From the NCBI GenBank assembly GCA_964508915.1, contig CAZDVK010000007.1, positions 8,904 through 72,903 of the forward strand: a stretch of DNA of 64,000 bases. Direction: 5' to 3'. This document shows positions 17,448 through 26,785 of this stretch, in pieces (the stretch's first letter is position 1; each line of letters opens with the position of its first letter). The position numbers and the translations under genes are program-made. The notes beneath the pieces are model-generated. The model searched no databases. It had not been told where the DNA came from and saw only the letters and a program-made list of their open reading frames with translations. This stretch comes from CAZDVK01 sp964508915. GTDB lineage: Bacteria; Pseudomonadota; Alphaproteobacteria; Paracaedibacterales; CAIULA01.

Positions 17448-18544
17448 AACAATATATTCTTAAGCGCCTTCTTTTGATGGTACCAACACTGTTTGGTATT
17501 ATGTTGGTTAATTTCGCCATTGTGCAAATCGCCCCCGGGGGGCCTATTCAACAGATTATTTCGAAAATTCGGGGCAGCGGGTCAGACCTAGATAACCGGT
17601 TGTCTGGCGGTGGCAGTGATTTTGGCGCCCATGATCAAACTATTTCAGATCATCACGAGTCTTCTTATCGGGGGGCACAAGGTATTGACCCGGCGTTTAT
17701 TAAAGAACTGGAAAAACAATTTGGCTTTGATAAGCCTGCCCATGAACGTTTTTTTAAGATGATTGGCAATTATTTAACTTTTGATTTTGGAAAAAGCTAT
17801 TTTCGGGATCAATCTGTTATTTCGTTGCTAGCCTCTAAGCTACCTGTTTCTTTATCTTTAGGGCTGTGGACAACCCTTTTAATTTACTTGATTTCTATAC
17901 CCCTTGGCATTCGAAAAGCCGTGAAAGATGGCACAGCCTTTGACATTTGGACCAGTGGCGTTGTCATTATTGCTTATGCCGTGCCCAGTTTTTTGTTTGC
18001 CCTATTTCTGATTGTTTTATTCGCCGGCGGCAGTTTTTTTAATATTTTCCCCTTACGGGGTTTATTTTCAGATAATTGGGCCCACCTAAGTTTTTTTGGC
18101 AAAGCGACAGATTATTTGTGGCACCTTGTTCTTCCTATCACCGCCATGGTCATGAGCGGGTTTGCCAAGCTTACGCTTTTAACAAAAAATTCCTTTCTGG
18201 AAGAAATCAATAAACAGTACGTGCTGACCGCCCGGGCTAAAGGCCTAACCAATAACCAAGTGCTGTATGGTCATGTATTTCGAAATGCCATGCTTGTGGT
18301 TATTGCAGCCTTTCCGGCGGCTTTTATTCACATTTTTTTCACGTCATCCTTGTTAATTGAAGTTTTATTTTCGCTAGATGGCCTTGGTTTGCTTGGGTTT
18401 GAGGCAGCCACCAGCCGTGATTACCCGGTTATGTTTGGAACATTGTATATGTTCACCCTTTTGGGTATGTTCATGCATTTAATCGGCGATCTAATGTATA
18501 TGCTGGTGGATCGTCGTATCGATTTAACTGCGTCACGGGAATGA
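17444..18544 (+). CDS. yejB: YejB-like oligopeptide ABC permease
   Basis: This inner-membrane permease (366 residues) forms the translocation pore with YejE. The N-terminus MKQYILKRLLLMVPTLFGIM is the DppB/YejB pattern. A hydrophilic insert of about 45 residues around positions 45-85, rich in Gly, Ser, His and Asp, is a YejB feature. The ABC coupling loop ARAKGLTNNQVLYGHVFRNA is intact. The partner permease yejE is not next to it but at 56.5 kb, and no YejF-type double ATPase is seen in the window. Confidence 0.9.
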   Translation: MKQYILKRLLLMVPTLFGIMLVNFAIVQIAPGGPIQQIISKIRGSGSDLDNRLSGGGSDFGAHDQTISDHHESSYRGAQGIDPAFIKELEKQFGFDKPAHERFFKMIGNYLTFDFGKSYFRDQSVISLLASKLPVSLSLGLWTTLLIYLISIPLGIRKAVKDGTAFDIWTSGVVIIAYAVPSFLFALFLIVLFAGGSFFNIFPLRGLFSDNWAHLSFFGKATDYLWHLVLPITAMVMSGFAKLTLLTKNSFLEEINKQYVLTARAKGLTNNQVLYGHVFRNAMLVVIAAFPAAFIHIFFTSSLLIEVLFSLDGLGLLGFEAATSRDYPVMFGTLYMFTLLGMFMHLIGDLMYMLVDRRIDLTASRE

Positions 18545-18565
18545 TAAAGAATAGGGATAGGCAAA

Positions 18566-19324
18566 ATGATTGGTTATAAAAAATTTGGTCAAGGCCCGCA
18601 GAAAATTTTTCTTCTTCACGATTGGTTTGCCGATTCCACAAGCTATATTTCTTTAATAGATCAAATGGACAAAGCCCGCTTTACATTTGTGTGTATGGAT
18701 ATGCGGGGGTATGGTCAGTCACGCCATATAGCAGGGGTATGCAGCGCAGAAGAAGCAGCCAATGATGCATGGGCTTTGATTGACTATCTGAAATGGGATC
18801 AGTTTTCTGTTATTTGCCATTCGATGAGTGCTTTGGTCGTATGCGCCATGCTATCCCAAAAACAGGACCCTATTCAGAAAATTATAGGCATCACGCCTGT
18901 GCCACCATGCGGCGCCCCCGTTCCAGAAGATATTTTTTATGTTATTGAAGCAGCCGCCTTGGGAGACAGGGAAATTGCGACTCAAGTTATACAGTTTATG
19001 ACGGGTCACCAACAAACAGAAAATTTCGTAAAAGAAAAATTGGACTGCTTCTTAGCCGCTTCAGTCCCCGAGGCCCGTTTGGCATATGCACACATGTTTA
19101 CCCAAACAGACCTGTCAGCACAAATTCAAGGAACAACCACACCCATTCTAACCATCACAGGCGAACACGATGCAGAAAACTACAGCCCCGACGTGATGCT
19201 TAAAACTTTTGGTGTATGGTTTAAGAACCACAAAAACACCCCCGTCACGGGCTGTGGGCATTTCCCCGAAACGGAAAATACCCAAGGCCTTGTGGAGGCT
19301 ATCAATAACTTCCTCTTAAACTGA
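18566..19324 (+). CDS. Alpha/beta hydrolase
   Basis: This 252-residue protein has the alpha/beta hydrolase fold: an oxyanion HDW near residue 18, DMRGYGQS, a nucleophile elbow with Ser86, the acid Asp in GEHD, and the His in GCGHFP. The elbow reads CHSMS rather than G-x-S-x-G, so the two flanking small residues are Cys and Ser. Activity is likely retained because the triad is complete, but substrate is unknown. It follows yejB by 21 bp. Its last 23 bases overlap a small gene on the other strand. Confidence 0.8.
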   Translation: MIGYKKFGQGPQKIFLLHDWFADSTSYISLIDQMDKARFTFVCMDMRGYGQSRHIAGVCSAEEAANDAWALIDYLKWDQFSVICHSMSALVVCAMLSQKQDPIQKIIGITPVPPCGAPVPEDIFYVIEAAALGDREIATQVIQFMTGHQQTENFVKEKLDCFLAASVPEARLAYAHMFTQTDLSAQIQGTTTPILTITGEHDAENYSPDVMLKTFGVWFKNHKNTPVTGCGHFPETENTQGLVEAINNFLLN

Positions 19325-19634
19325 CTTTATCACGACCACTAAAATCAACAGACATATCAACGTATTTTGTTGGTTGTTTTTTTGCAGAAATGATGGAATC
19401 CATCTGCTCAATACGACGCCTTGTTTCCAAATCTATAAAGCCCAAAGCTTCCTGCAAAACCACCATAGTTTGAGACATGTTCTTGTCATTGTACTTTTTT
19501 ACAAATCGCTTAATCCATCTTTGCGCGTCGTACAAATCATACAATTCATTGATCAAATCAATGGCTTGATCATCCCCTTTTTGGTTGCTTACATTCACGA
19601 AATCGCTCCGCTTTTTTTCTAGAAGTTCCATCAT
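19302..19634 (-). CDS. Hypothetical small helical protein
   Basis: The 110-residue product is not recognised. It is charged, without signal peptide or membrane segment, and predicted helical (LINELYDLYDAQRWIKRFV, LQEALGFIDLETRRRIEQM). Spacing of Leu and Ile suggests two amphipathic helices, possibly a coiled coil. AAGGGG about 7 nt before the tandem ATG codons supports translation. It converges with the alpha/beta hydrolase gene and overlaps it by 23 bp. Reality as a gene is likely but not certain. Confidence 0.55.
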   Translation of the reverse strand: MMELLEKKRSDFVNVSNQKGDDQAIDLINELYDLYDAQRWIKRFVKKYNDKNMSQTMVVLQEALGFIDLETRRRIEQMDSIISAKKQPTKYVDMSVDFSGRDKVSLRGSY

Positions 19635-19894
19635 CTTTTTTCCCCTTACGAAAGTTAAATTTATGTCATGGCGTATTAATGCCTTTTTAGTGTTTTTCTG
19701 GCCACCTGGAACAAAGTACAGGTTTAAAAATCACCCACCCTGGACACCGCAGAAACATTTAAGTTTTGCAAAAAATGAAAAGGACATATGCAAAACAAGC
19801 GTCAGAAAGCCTTAAAATTTACAAATTTAAGGCCTATTTCCTTATGCTTTAGCAATGCGATATAGTGGAAGAGGTTTACTTAATATGGTTTTTG

Positions 19895-21100
19895 ATGCTT
19901 ATACCCTCTGAACGCATTCAACGCATACAGCCATCGGCTACGCTGGTATTAAATGCTAAGGCAGCTGCTTTGAAGGCAGCGGGGAAGCCTATTATTAATT
20001 TAACCGTGGGCGAGTTAGATTTTGATACGCCATCATGGATTTGTGACGCCGCCATAGAGGCGATGAAGCAGGGGCTAACCCGCTACACATCCACCGATGG
20101 CATGCCTGCCTTAAAAAAAACAATCCAAAACAAAATACAGCAAACATACGGCCTTGAATATGAGCTGCCCGAAATAACGGTTGCCAATGGGGGAAAGCAA
20201 ATAATTTTTAATGCTTTGCTGGCAACCTTAAACCATGCGGATGAGGTTATTATTCCAGCACCCTATTGGGTGTCTTACCCAGAAATGGTGGCATTATTCG
20301 GTGGCAAACCCCGTTTTGTTGTTTGTCACGAAGCAAACGGCTTTAGATTAGACCCCAAAGATCTTGAGAAGGCCATCACCCCCAAAACGCGCTGGGTTAT
20401 TTTAAATTCGCCCTGCAATCCAAGTGGGGCAATTTATACAAAAGATGAATTAAAAGCTTTAGCAAGGGTTCTGTATGCCAACACCCACGTTTGGGTTTTG
20501 TGTGATGATATTTATGAAAATCTTATTTACGATGGCCATATATTTCATAGCCTTGTCAAAATAGAACCACGCCTTAAGTTTCGTACCTTAATCGTCAACG
20601 GTGTTTCAAAATCGTATGCCATGACAGGGTGGCGTATTGGTTATGGTGTGGGGCCAGCTGACCTGATTCAGCTTATGAATATAGCCCAATCGCAAAGTAC
20701 GTCGAATGCATGTTCCATTTCACAAGCCGCAACTATTGCGGCGCTGGAAGGGCCCCACGATTTTTTAAATGATTGGCGCCATAAACTTGTTGAAAGACGC
20801 GATGCAGCGTTTGACAAAATAAATTCCATTCAGGGCCTCAGTTGCATTAAACCAGAAGGGGCATTTTATTTGTATGTTAATTGTGAAGCGCTTATAGGCT
20901 CCACAACACCAACAGGTCAAATTATCGACACAGATACCCAATTATGCGAATACCTTCTGGAAAAAGCCCATGTTGCTTTAGTCAGCGGCGCTGCTTTTGG
21001 ATTATCGCCATACTTTCGTATTTCTTATACAGTCTCTATTGAAAATCTGGTTACAGCGTGTGATCGTATTCAAAAAGCCCTCAATCAATTGAAAAAATAA
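19895..21100 (+). CDS. aatA: Aspartate aminotransferase (class I/II, PLP)
   Basis: This PLP enzyme (about 401 residues) transfers the amino group between aspartate and 2-oxoglutarate; subgroup I-gamma members may also act on prephenate or aromatic acids. Family motifs are LTVGELDFDTP, YTSTDGMPALKK, NSPCNPSGAIY, the aldimine Lys in NGVSKSYAMTGWRIGY, and FRISYTVS with the substrate-binding Arg. ATG 19895 gives an N-terminus like other AatA proteins (MLIPSERIQRIQPSAT); an in-frame GTG at 19865 is an alternative. A terminator follows directly. It stands alone. Confidence 0.9.
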   Translation: MLIPSERIQRIQPSATLVLNAKAAALKAAGKPIINLTVGELDFDTPSWICDAAIEAMKQGLTRYTSTDGMPALKKTIQNKIQQTYGLEYELPEITVANGGKQIIFNALLATLNHADEVIIPAPYWVSYPEMVALFGGKPRFVVCHEANGFRLDPKDLEKAITPKTRWVILNSPCNPSGAIYTKDELKALARVLYANTHVWVLCDDIYENLIYDGHIFHSLVKIEPRLKFRTLIVNGVSKSYAMTGWRIGYGVGPADLIQLMNIAQSQSTSNACSISQAATIAALEGPHDFLNDWRHKLVERRDAAFDKINSIQGLSCIKPEGAFYLYVNCEALIGSTTPTGQIIDTDTQLCEYLLEKAHVALVSGAAFGLSPYFRISYTVSIENLVTACDRIQKALNQLKK

Positions 21101-21120
21101 GCCTAAAAAGGCTTTTGTTA
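21099..21120 (+). terminator. Rho-independent terminator after aatA
   Basis: AGCCT, loop AAAA, AGGCT and then TTTTGTT form a short hairpin with a T-rich tail that begins at the aatA stop codon. Confidence 0.6.
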
Positions 21121-21126
21121 AAATAA

Positions 21127-21974
21127 ATGAAAAAACATATAACTTTTATTTTTTATGCCTAATAGGTTTTTGCGTTACTTGTTTTTCTGAAATTATACAA
21201 ACAAGTGATATTAAAATTATTGAAAATAGTATTGCGCAAGTAGATGAAACAACTCTTGTTATTTTCGATGTTGATGATGTTTTGCTTATGCCTAAAGATC
21301 AAATCCTTAAATCAACAAACAGGAAATATCTTGATACCCTTAACAAAAAACTTGAATGCTCTGCTACTCCAGAAGCTGCTAAAATTTTCTATAGTATTAT
21401 TTTTCGTCATCGTGAAACTGGCCCTGTTGACCCCAAAATGAAAGAGATCATTAATCAGCTACAAGATAAAGGCATTAAAGTTCTAGCGCTGACAAATTGC
21501 TTTACAGGCCCTTTTGGTGTTATCTCATCCATGGAAGATTGGCGCTACAGGGAACTTAGTGCAAACGGTTATCATTTTGACCGCTCATGGCCAGAATTAG
21601 CAGATAAAGTATTTGAAAATCGAAATAATGAATTATCTGCAAAAACTTATTCCAAGCCCATATTTTATAAAGGAATCGTTTTCACAAGCGCTGTTTCTAA
21701 AGGAGAAGCTTTGAGCGCCTTTCTTAGCTATGCATGTTTTAATCCAAAGAAAATTATCTTTATTGATGATAAAAGCAAGCATTTAGAATCTGTTCAAAAT
21801 GTTGCGTTGGCTCATAATATCCAATTTCTAGGCATACGATATATGGCTGCTGAGCATAAGCAAACAGACTGCCTAAATAAAACACGTGCTGACCTGCAAT
21901 ATGAAATATTAGAAAAGCACAAAAAATGGACCTCAGATTTTGAAGCAAACAAAATTCTTCAAAATCCAAGATAA
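21127..21974 (+). pseudogene. DUF2608-like HAD-family secreted protein with 5' frameshift
   Basis: The reading frame open from 21093 to 21974 encodes a HAD-like protein. It has the DxD nucleophile motif FDVDDVLL, a middle segment VLALTNCFTGPFG and a late motif FIDDKSKHL. This layout resembles DUF2608 proteins known from Legionella and other intracellular bacteria. The natural start, ATG 21127, is in another frame and stops after 11 codons (MKKHITFIFYA). Adding one A to the A6 run at 21130-21135 would join it to the main frame and create a signal peptide (MKKTYNFYFLCLIGFCV). The main frame has no ATG, GTG or TTG before the DxD motif. It is therefore a recent frameshift, a sequence error, or a case of slippage. 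Confidence 0.65.
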
Positions 21975-22085
21975 ACAATCAAATTCATCTAAATTAAAAA
22001 CTATGATTAAAAGTTTGAATTCACTTGTACAAAATGGTTAGATTGTGAACAAAAAGCTTTTGAATAAACCAGAGTTTCGTTTTTT

Positions 22086-22955
22086 ATGAAATCATTCCAA
22101 GAAATTATTCTAACCCTTCAAACTTATTGGGCTAAACAGGGGTGTGTTATTTTACAGCCTTACGATACAGAGGTGGGGGCGGGGACATCGCACCCAGCAA
22201 CAACTTTGCGTGCTTTGGGACCTCACCTTTGGAATGCGGCTTTCGTACAACCATGCCGCCGCCCAAAAGATGGCCGCTATGGTGACAGCCCAAACCGAGT
22301 GCAGCATTATTACCAATTTCAGGTCATCTTAAAACCATGTCCAGAAAACCCCCAGGAACTTTACCTAAAAAGCCTAGAGGCCTTGGGAATGGATTTGTCA
22401 CAACACGATATTCGTTTTGTGGAAGATGATTGGGAAAACCCGTCCCTTGGCGCTGCAGGCTTAGGGTGGGAAGTTTGGTGTGATGGCATGGAAATTACCC
22501 AATACACCTATTTTCAGCAGGTGGGGGGCATTGAATGTAACCCGGTGCCGGTTGAAATTACCTATGGTATTGAACGTATTGCCACGTTTTTACAAGGCAT
22601 AGAAAGCATTTTTGACATTAATTGGAATGGTTTAGAGGGCCCTGGCAAAATCACCTATGGTGATGTTTTTAAGCGCGCTGAAAAGGAATTTTCTACTTAC
22701 AACTTTGACTACGCCAACACCGATATGCTGTTTCAACATTTTAAAGATTACGAAACAGAATGTTTGGCGTTGTTAGCCCAAAACCTTCAGTTACCGGCTT
22801 ATGAACAATGCGTCAAAGCCAACCATATTTTTAACCTATTAGATGCACGCGGTGTAATTAGCGTAACCGAACGGGCTGGCTACATTGGCCGGGTTCGGAA
22901 TTTGGCCAAACAGTGCTGCGAAGCCTGGCTTGACAGTGTTGGGGGGGCAGCGTAA
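22086..22955 (+). CDS. glyQ: Glycine--tRNA ligase alpha subunit
   Basis: GlyQ is the catalytic alpha subunit of the bacterial alpha2beta2 glycyl-tRNA synthetase. The 289-residue protein is full length, with the class II segments WAKQGCVILQPYD, QPCRRPKDGRYG, FQVILKPCP and ITYGIERIATFLQG. Its stop overlaps the glyS start as TAATG, coupling synthesis of the two subunits in equal amounts. No T-box or other leader is visible in the 110 bp upstream. Confidence 0.97.
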   Translation: MKSFQEIILTLQTYWAKQGCVILQPYDTEVGAGTSHPATTLRALGPHLWNAAFVQPCRRPKDGRYGDSPNRVQHYYQFQVILKPCPENPQELYLKSLEALGMDLSQHDIRFVEDDWENPSLGAAGLGWEVWCDGMEITQYTYFQQVGGIECNPVPVEITYGIERIATFLQGIESIFDINWNGLEGPGKITYGDVFKRAEKEFSTYNFDYANTDMLFQHFKDYETECLALLAQNLQLPAYEQCVKANHIFNLLDARGVISVTERAGYIGRVRNLAKQCCEAWLDSVGGAA

Positions 22956-24988
22956 TGCAAGAATTATTAATTGAAATTTTTTCCGAAGAAATTCCCGCCC
23001 GCATGCAGCTGCAAGCAGGTTTGGATGCCAAAGAAATTTTTACAAACTTGCTGAATGATCATGGGGCATCTTTTAAAAGCGTTCACACCTATGTGGCCCC
23101 TCAGCGGTTAGTTGTGCACGTAGAAGAATTGGCGCCAACTACGGCCACAAAAACGGAAAGCCGCCGCGGACCAAAAGTTGGTGCACCAGATGCAGCCTTG
23201 CAAGGGTTTTTAAAATCAACCGGACTAACCCAACATGATTTGGCCCAGGAAAATGGGTATTGGGTCGCGCATTTGGAAACTGTGGGGCAAGCTATTCAAG
23301 CCGTTATGCCTGTGCTTCTTCATGGGTTTTTAGATGCCATGCCATGGCCCAAGTCTATGCGCTGGTATAACCCAAGAACTAAAGCTTTCACACGGCCCTG
23401 GGTGCGTCCTATTCGTTCTATTTTGTGTGTTTATGCTGGCAATGCCGTGACTTTTGACGTGGATGGTTTAAATATGACAACGGGCAATACCACAAAAGGC
23501 CACCGGTTTTTGGCACCTGAAACATTTTCTGTAACAAGTTTTTCTGATTATAAACAAAAACTGGAAAACGCCTATGTGATTTTGGACCACACAGAACGGC
23601 AAAAGAAAATAGAAGAACAACTGACTGCTATGTGCGGGGAAAAGGGCCTTGTCTGGCAGGAAGATAAAGGTTTGCTGGAAGAAGTGGCGGGCCTTGTGGA
23701 TTTTCCGTTTGTTAACATTGGAAACATTGAACAAACATTCATGAAATTGCCAACGGTTGTTTTATCCACATCTATGAAGGTTCACCAAAAATATTTCACA
23801 CTGACAACAAAAACAGGGGCAGGGGCACCGTACTTTGCAGTGGCTACAAACGTTGCCGTTCCATCACCTACAAGCCATATGATGCAGGGGTTGGAAAAAG
23901 TTTTGCGCGCACGCCTGAATGACGGGTTGTTTTTTTATGATTTGGATCAAAAAACCCCATTGGAAAGCTTGGTGCCCAAGTTAGATGCGGTAACGTACCA
24001 CCAAAAACTGGGCAGCGTTGGCCACAAGGTGAAGCGTTTGGAAACGTTGGTTCCTCAATTCGGTTTGCTTCGACAGGCGGCACATTTGTGTAAGGCTGAC
24101 TTATTAACCCAAGTGGTGGGCGAATTCCCAGAATTGCAAGGCATTATGGGTGAAATTTATGCACACGAACAAGGGTGTGAAAATGATGTGGCGTTAGCAT
24201 TGCGTGAATATTACCTGCCCCAAGGGCCCAGTGACCCGTGCCCCACAAACCCCATAAGCTGGAATTTAGCTTTTTGGGATAAGTTAGATACCTTAGTAGG
24301 CTTTTTAGGCGTTGGCATTAAACCTACCGGCTCTAAAGACCCATTTGCTTTAAGGCGCGCAGCCTTAGGGGTATTAAGATTATTAGTAGAAACAGGTCAA
24401 AAGGGCCATATTCTGAATGATTCTATTCAAAAAGTCATAGCTGCTTATAAAAATCAAAATGTTATTTTGAATGCCACAACCGAACAAGATGTGATCGCTT
24501 TTGTGCAAGATCGTTTGGCTGCTTACCTGAAAGCAGATGCTGTGGCCCCTGAAGAATTGCAAGGGGTTTTAAAGGCAACCAGCCCCGCCCAATTTGATGT
24601 TTGGTCGGTGGCTGAACGGGCAAAAGCTTTGCATACCTTTTTGGTTACATCAGAAGGGGCATCCCTAAAGGCTGCTTACAAGCGGGCATCTGGCATTTTG
24701 GAAAAGGGTGAAAAAGGCGCCATAAACGTTTCCTTATTGGCAGAAAAGGCTGAAAAAAGTTTATTTGATGCCCTGAGGGTTTTGGAAAAGGAAACAGATG
24801 TTTTGTTGGCAGACCACCAATTTACAAAAGTTATGAATCGCTTATCAGCATTAAAACAACCCATCGACACATTCTTTGACGAAATCACCGTGAATTGCGA
24901 TAACGAAGATTTACGGCAAAACCGGTATGCCCTTTTGCATATGTTTGTGGAGCAAGTCAATAAAATTGCCGATTTTCGGTGTTTGTAA
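22955..24988 (+). CDS. glyS: Glycine--tRNA ligase beta subunit
   Basis: GlyS recognises tRNA-Gly and supports catalysis by GlyQ. The 677-residue protein begins MQELLIEIFSEEIPARM, the usual start of the family. It contains TKGHRF, the HD-like region, a GFLGVGIKPTGSKDPFALRR segment and the C-terminal anticodon-binding domain (FDEITVNCDNEDLRQNR). It is followed after 3 bp by radA, so glyQ-glyS-radA form an operon. Confidence 0.97.
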   Translation: MQELLIEIFSEEIPARMQLQAGLDAKEIFTNLLNDHGASFKSVHTYVAPQRLVVHVEELAPTTATKTESRRGPKVGAPDAALQGFLKSTGLTQHDLAQENGYWVAHLETVGQAIQAVMPVLLHGFLDAMPWPKSMRWYNPRTKAFTRPWVRPIRSILCVYAGNAVTFDVDGLNMTTGNTTKGHRFLAPETFSVTSFSDYKQKLENAYVILDHTERQKKIEEQLTAMCGEKGLVWQEDKGLLEEVAGLVDFPFVNIGNIEQTFMKLPTVVLSTSMKVHQKYFTLTTKTGAGAPYFAVATNVAVPSPTSHMMQGLEKVLRARLNDGLFFYDLDQKTPLESLVPKLDAVTYHQKLGSVGHKVKRLETLVPQFGLLRQAAHLCKADLLTQVVGEFPELQGIMGEIYAHEQGCENDVALALREYYLPQGPSDPCPTNPISWNLAFWDKLDTLVGFLGVGIKPTGSKDPFALRRAALGVLRLLVETGQKGHILNDSIQKVIAAYKNQNVILNATTEQDVIAFVQDRLAAYLKADAVAPEELQGVLKATSPAQFDVWSVAERAKALHTFLVTSEGASLKAAYKRASGILEKGEKGAINVSLLAEKAEKSLFDALRVLEKETDVLLADHQFTKVMNRLSALKQPIDTFFDEITVNCDNEDLRQNRYALLHMFVEQVNKIADFRCL

Positions 24989-24991
24989 ATT

Positions 24992-26347
24992 ATGGCTAAG
25001 CTTCAGCAACGCTATGTTTGCCAAGAATGCGGCAGCTGGTTCAACAAATGGGCTGGCCGATGTGAACAGTGCCAGGCATGGAATTCCATTGTGGAAGAGG
25101 TTGTGAACCCAAAGGAAATCAAACGCCAAGCTTCTGTAGATGCTGCCGCTTTTTTTCAAACGCTGGAAAGCGAATCGCCCGATGACCTGAATATGCAACA
25201 ACGGACGCTAACGGCTGTTTCTGAGTTTGATCGAGTGTGTGGCGGCGGCCTAGTGCCGGGTTCTGTGATTTTGCTGGGGGGTGACCCGGGCATTGGTAAA
25301 TCAACGCTTTTGCTGCAAGTGGTTGCCAAACTGTCGCAAACAGCGCCGTGTGCTTATATATCTGGCGAAGAAGCCCTCAGCCAGCTGCGCCTTCGTGCCC
25401 AACGGTTAGGGGTTCACCAGGCCCATGTGCATATGGCAGCCAATCATAATGTTCTAGATATGATGGCAGCCCTAACGCAGCTAAAAAACCTAAAGCTGGT
25501 CATTATTGATTCTATTCAAACCTTAACACACGATTCTATTGATTCACCTGCTGGCAGTGTTTCCCAAGTGCGCGCTTGCGCCCATGCTTTAATTGAATTG
25601 GCAAAAACCCAAGGGTTTGCTGTTGTTTTGGTGGGGCATGTGACAAAGGAAGGAACGCTGGCAGGCCCCAGGGTTTTAGAACACATGGTCGACACGGTTT
25701 TGTATTTTGAAGGTGACCGCAATTATGATTACCGTATTTTACGGTCGGTGAAAAACCGGTTTGGCGCCACCGATGAAATTGGTGTTTTTTCCATGACAGA
25801 TGTGGGCCTGCAGGAAGTGACTAACCCGTCCCATTTATTTTTAAACCTTCACGACCAACCTGTAAGCGGTACAGCTGTTTTTGCCGGTATGGAAGGCACA
25901 CGCCCTCTGTTGGTTGAAATTCAGGCACTTGTAGCGCCCAGCTATTTTCCAGCGCCCCGCCGTACGGCCGTTGGGTGGGATACTAACCGTTTGTCGATGA
26001 TTGTGGCGGTGTTGGAAGCCCGGTGTAAAATGAACTTTGGCAACAAAGATATTTATTTAAATGTGGCTGGGGGCTTGAAGATTTCAGAACCAGCCGCTGA
26101 TTTAGCCGTAGCTGCCGCATTGGTTTCGGCCCTAAAAAATACGCCACTGCCTTCAAAAAGCGTTTATTTTGGTGAAATTGGCCTAACCGGTGATGTTCGC
26201 CCTGTGAATAAAACAGGCTTACGCATGGCCGAAGCCCAACGCTTGGGTTTTGAAAAAGCCTTTTGTGCTGCTTTGCCTGACCAAAAACCAACGGTAAAGG
26301 GCATTGAATGCGAAACACTGAAATATTTATTGGAAGCAGTTCCTTAG
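24992..26347 (+). CDS. radA: DNA repair protein RadA
   Basis: RadA is a RecA-like ATPase and branch-migration helicase in recombination. The 451-residue protein has the N-terminal C4 zinc finger (CQECG and CEQCQ), Walker A GGDPGIGKST, the family motif KNRFGATDEIG and a C-terminal Lon-like domain (GGLKISEPAADLAVAAALVS). All key motifs are intact. It is the last gene of the glyQS operon and is followed by a structured element on the opposite strand. Confidence 0.97.
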   Translation: MAKLQQRYVCQECGSWFNKWAGRCEQCQAWNSIVEEVVNPKEIKRQASVDAAAFFQTLESESPDDLNMQQRTLTAVSEFDRVCGGGLVPGSVILLGGDPGIGKSTLLLQVVAKLSQTAPCAYISGEEALSQLRLRAQRLGVHQAHVHMAANHNVLDMMAALTQLKNLKLVIIDSIQTLTHDSIDSPAGSVSQVRACAHALIELAKTQGFAVVLVGHVTKEGTLAGPRVLEHMVDTVLYFEGDRNYDYRILRSVKNRFGATDEIGVFSMTDVGLQEVTNPSHLFLNLHDQPVSGTAVFAGMEGTRPLLVEIQALVAPSYFPAPRRTAVGWDTNRLSMIVAVLEARCKMNFGNKDIYLNVAGGLKISEPAADLAVAAALVSALKNTPLPSKSVYFGEIGLTGDVRPVNKTGLRMAEAQRLGFEKAFCAALPDQKPTVKGIECETLKYLLEAVP

Positions 26348-26359
26348 AAGCCCTAACCG

Positions 26360-26686
26360 TCGTAATTAATAGGATTGTGGCGGGCATAGTTCTGCCCCTT
26401 GCGGGGCCCACCCAGACCCCAGGAAACCAGTGCACGTCGCCCTCCCCTCCGCACACCTCAACAAAGCTCCGCCCGATCCCTTTTTTATGTTTTTTTCAAA
26501 ACATAACCCAGGTTTCCGCTTGAATTGCGACTTTCGGTCACTCTCAAGTAGCTTCCCTTACCATGCGCGCGCATGGTAAAGTCAGCCGAACGGTTTTCTA
26601 ACACAGCATAAAAGATAACGCATATTAGAAAACAGGTTACAAACCTAACTTCGAACTGCCCTTAAGACAGTTTAACTTACCGCCAC
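26360..26686 (-). ncRNA. Structured ncRNA element, copy 1 of a three-member family
   Basis: This GC-richer stretch between convergent radA and mnmA reads, on the minus strand, nearly collinear with the element at 40381. Predicted hairpins, in order, are AACTGTC/GGCAGTT, TTTTCTAA/TTAGAAAA, the invariant palindrome CCATGCGCGCGCATGG, GTGAC/GTCGC within a TTGA/TCAA stem, ATGTTTT/AAAACAT, and a 3' stem GCCCC-GCAA-GGGGC with a GNRA loop. Differences from copy 2 in the first and fourth stems keep pairing. The start near 26686 is inferred from the promoter. The 3' end is not marked by a T-run and is approximate. No known RNA family is recognised. Confidence 0.65.
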
Positions 26687-26691
26687 TTATG

Positions 26692-26724
26692 ACCATACAC
26701 CCGAAGGGGTTAAAAAAACGTTAA
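26692..26724 (-). promoter_or_regulatory. CtrA-type box and -10 of ncRNA copy 1
   Basis: On the minus strand TTAACGTTTTTTTAACC gives TTAA-N7-TTAAC, the CtrA consensus, at 26724-26708. Twelve nt after the second TTAA lies TATGGT (26697-26692). The geometry is identical to that of the other two copies. No canonical -35 is present, as expected for an activator-dependent promoter. Confidence 0.6.
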
Positions 26725-26785
26725 AGGTGCAAGGGATTTTTTAAAAAAGTAAAACACAAATCCAGAGTTTAGGTTTGAGATTGAA

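Noticed and set aside
26308..26523. Open reading frame on the plus strand through ncRNA copy 1, and similar frames through copies 2 and 3
   Set aside because: Frames are not conserved between the copies because of one-base indels, and changes preserve base pairing rather than amino acids.
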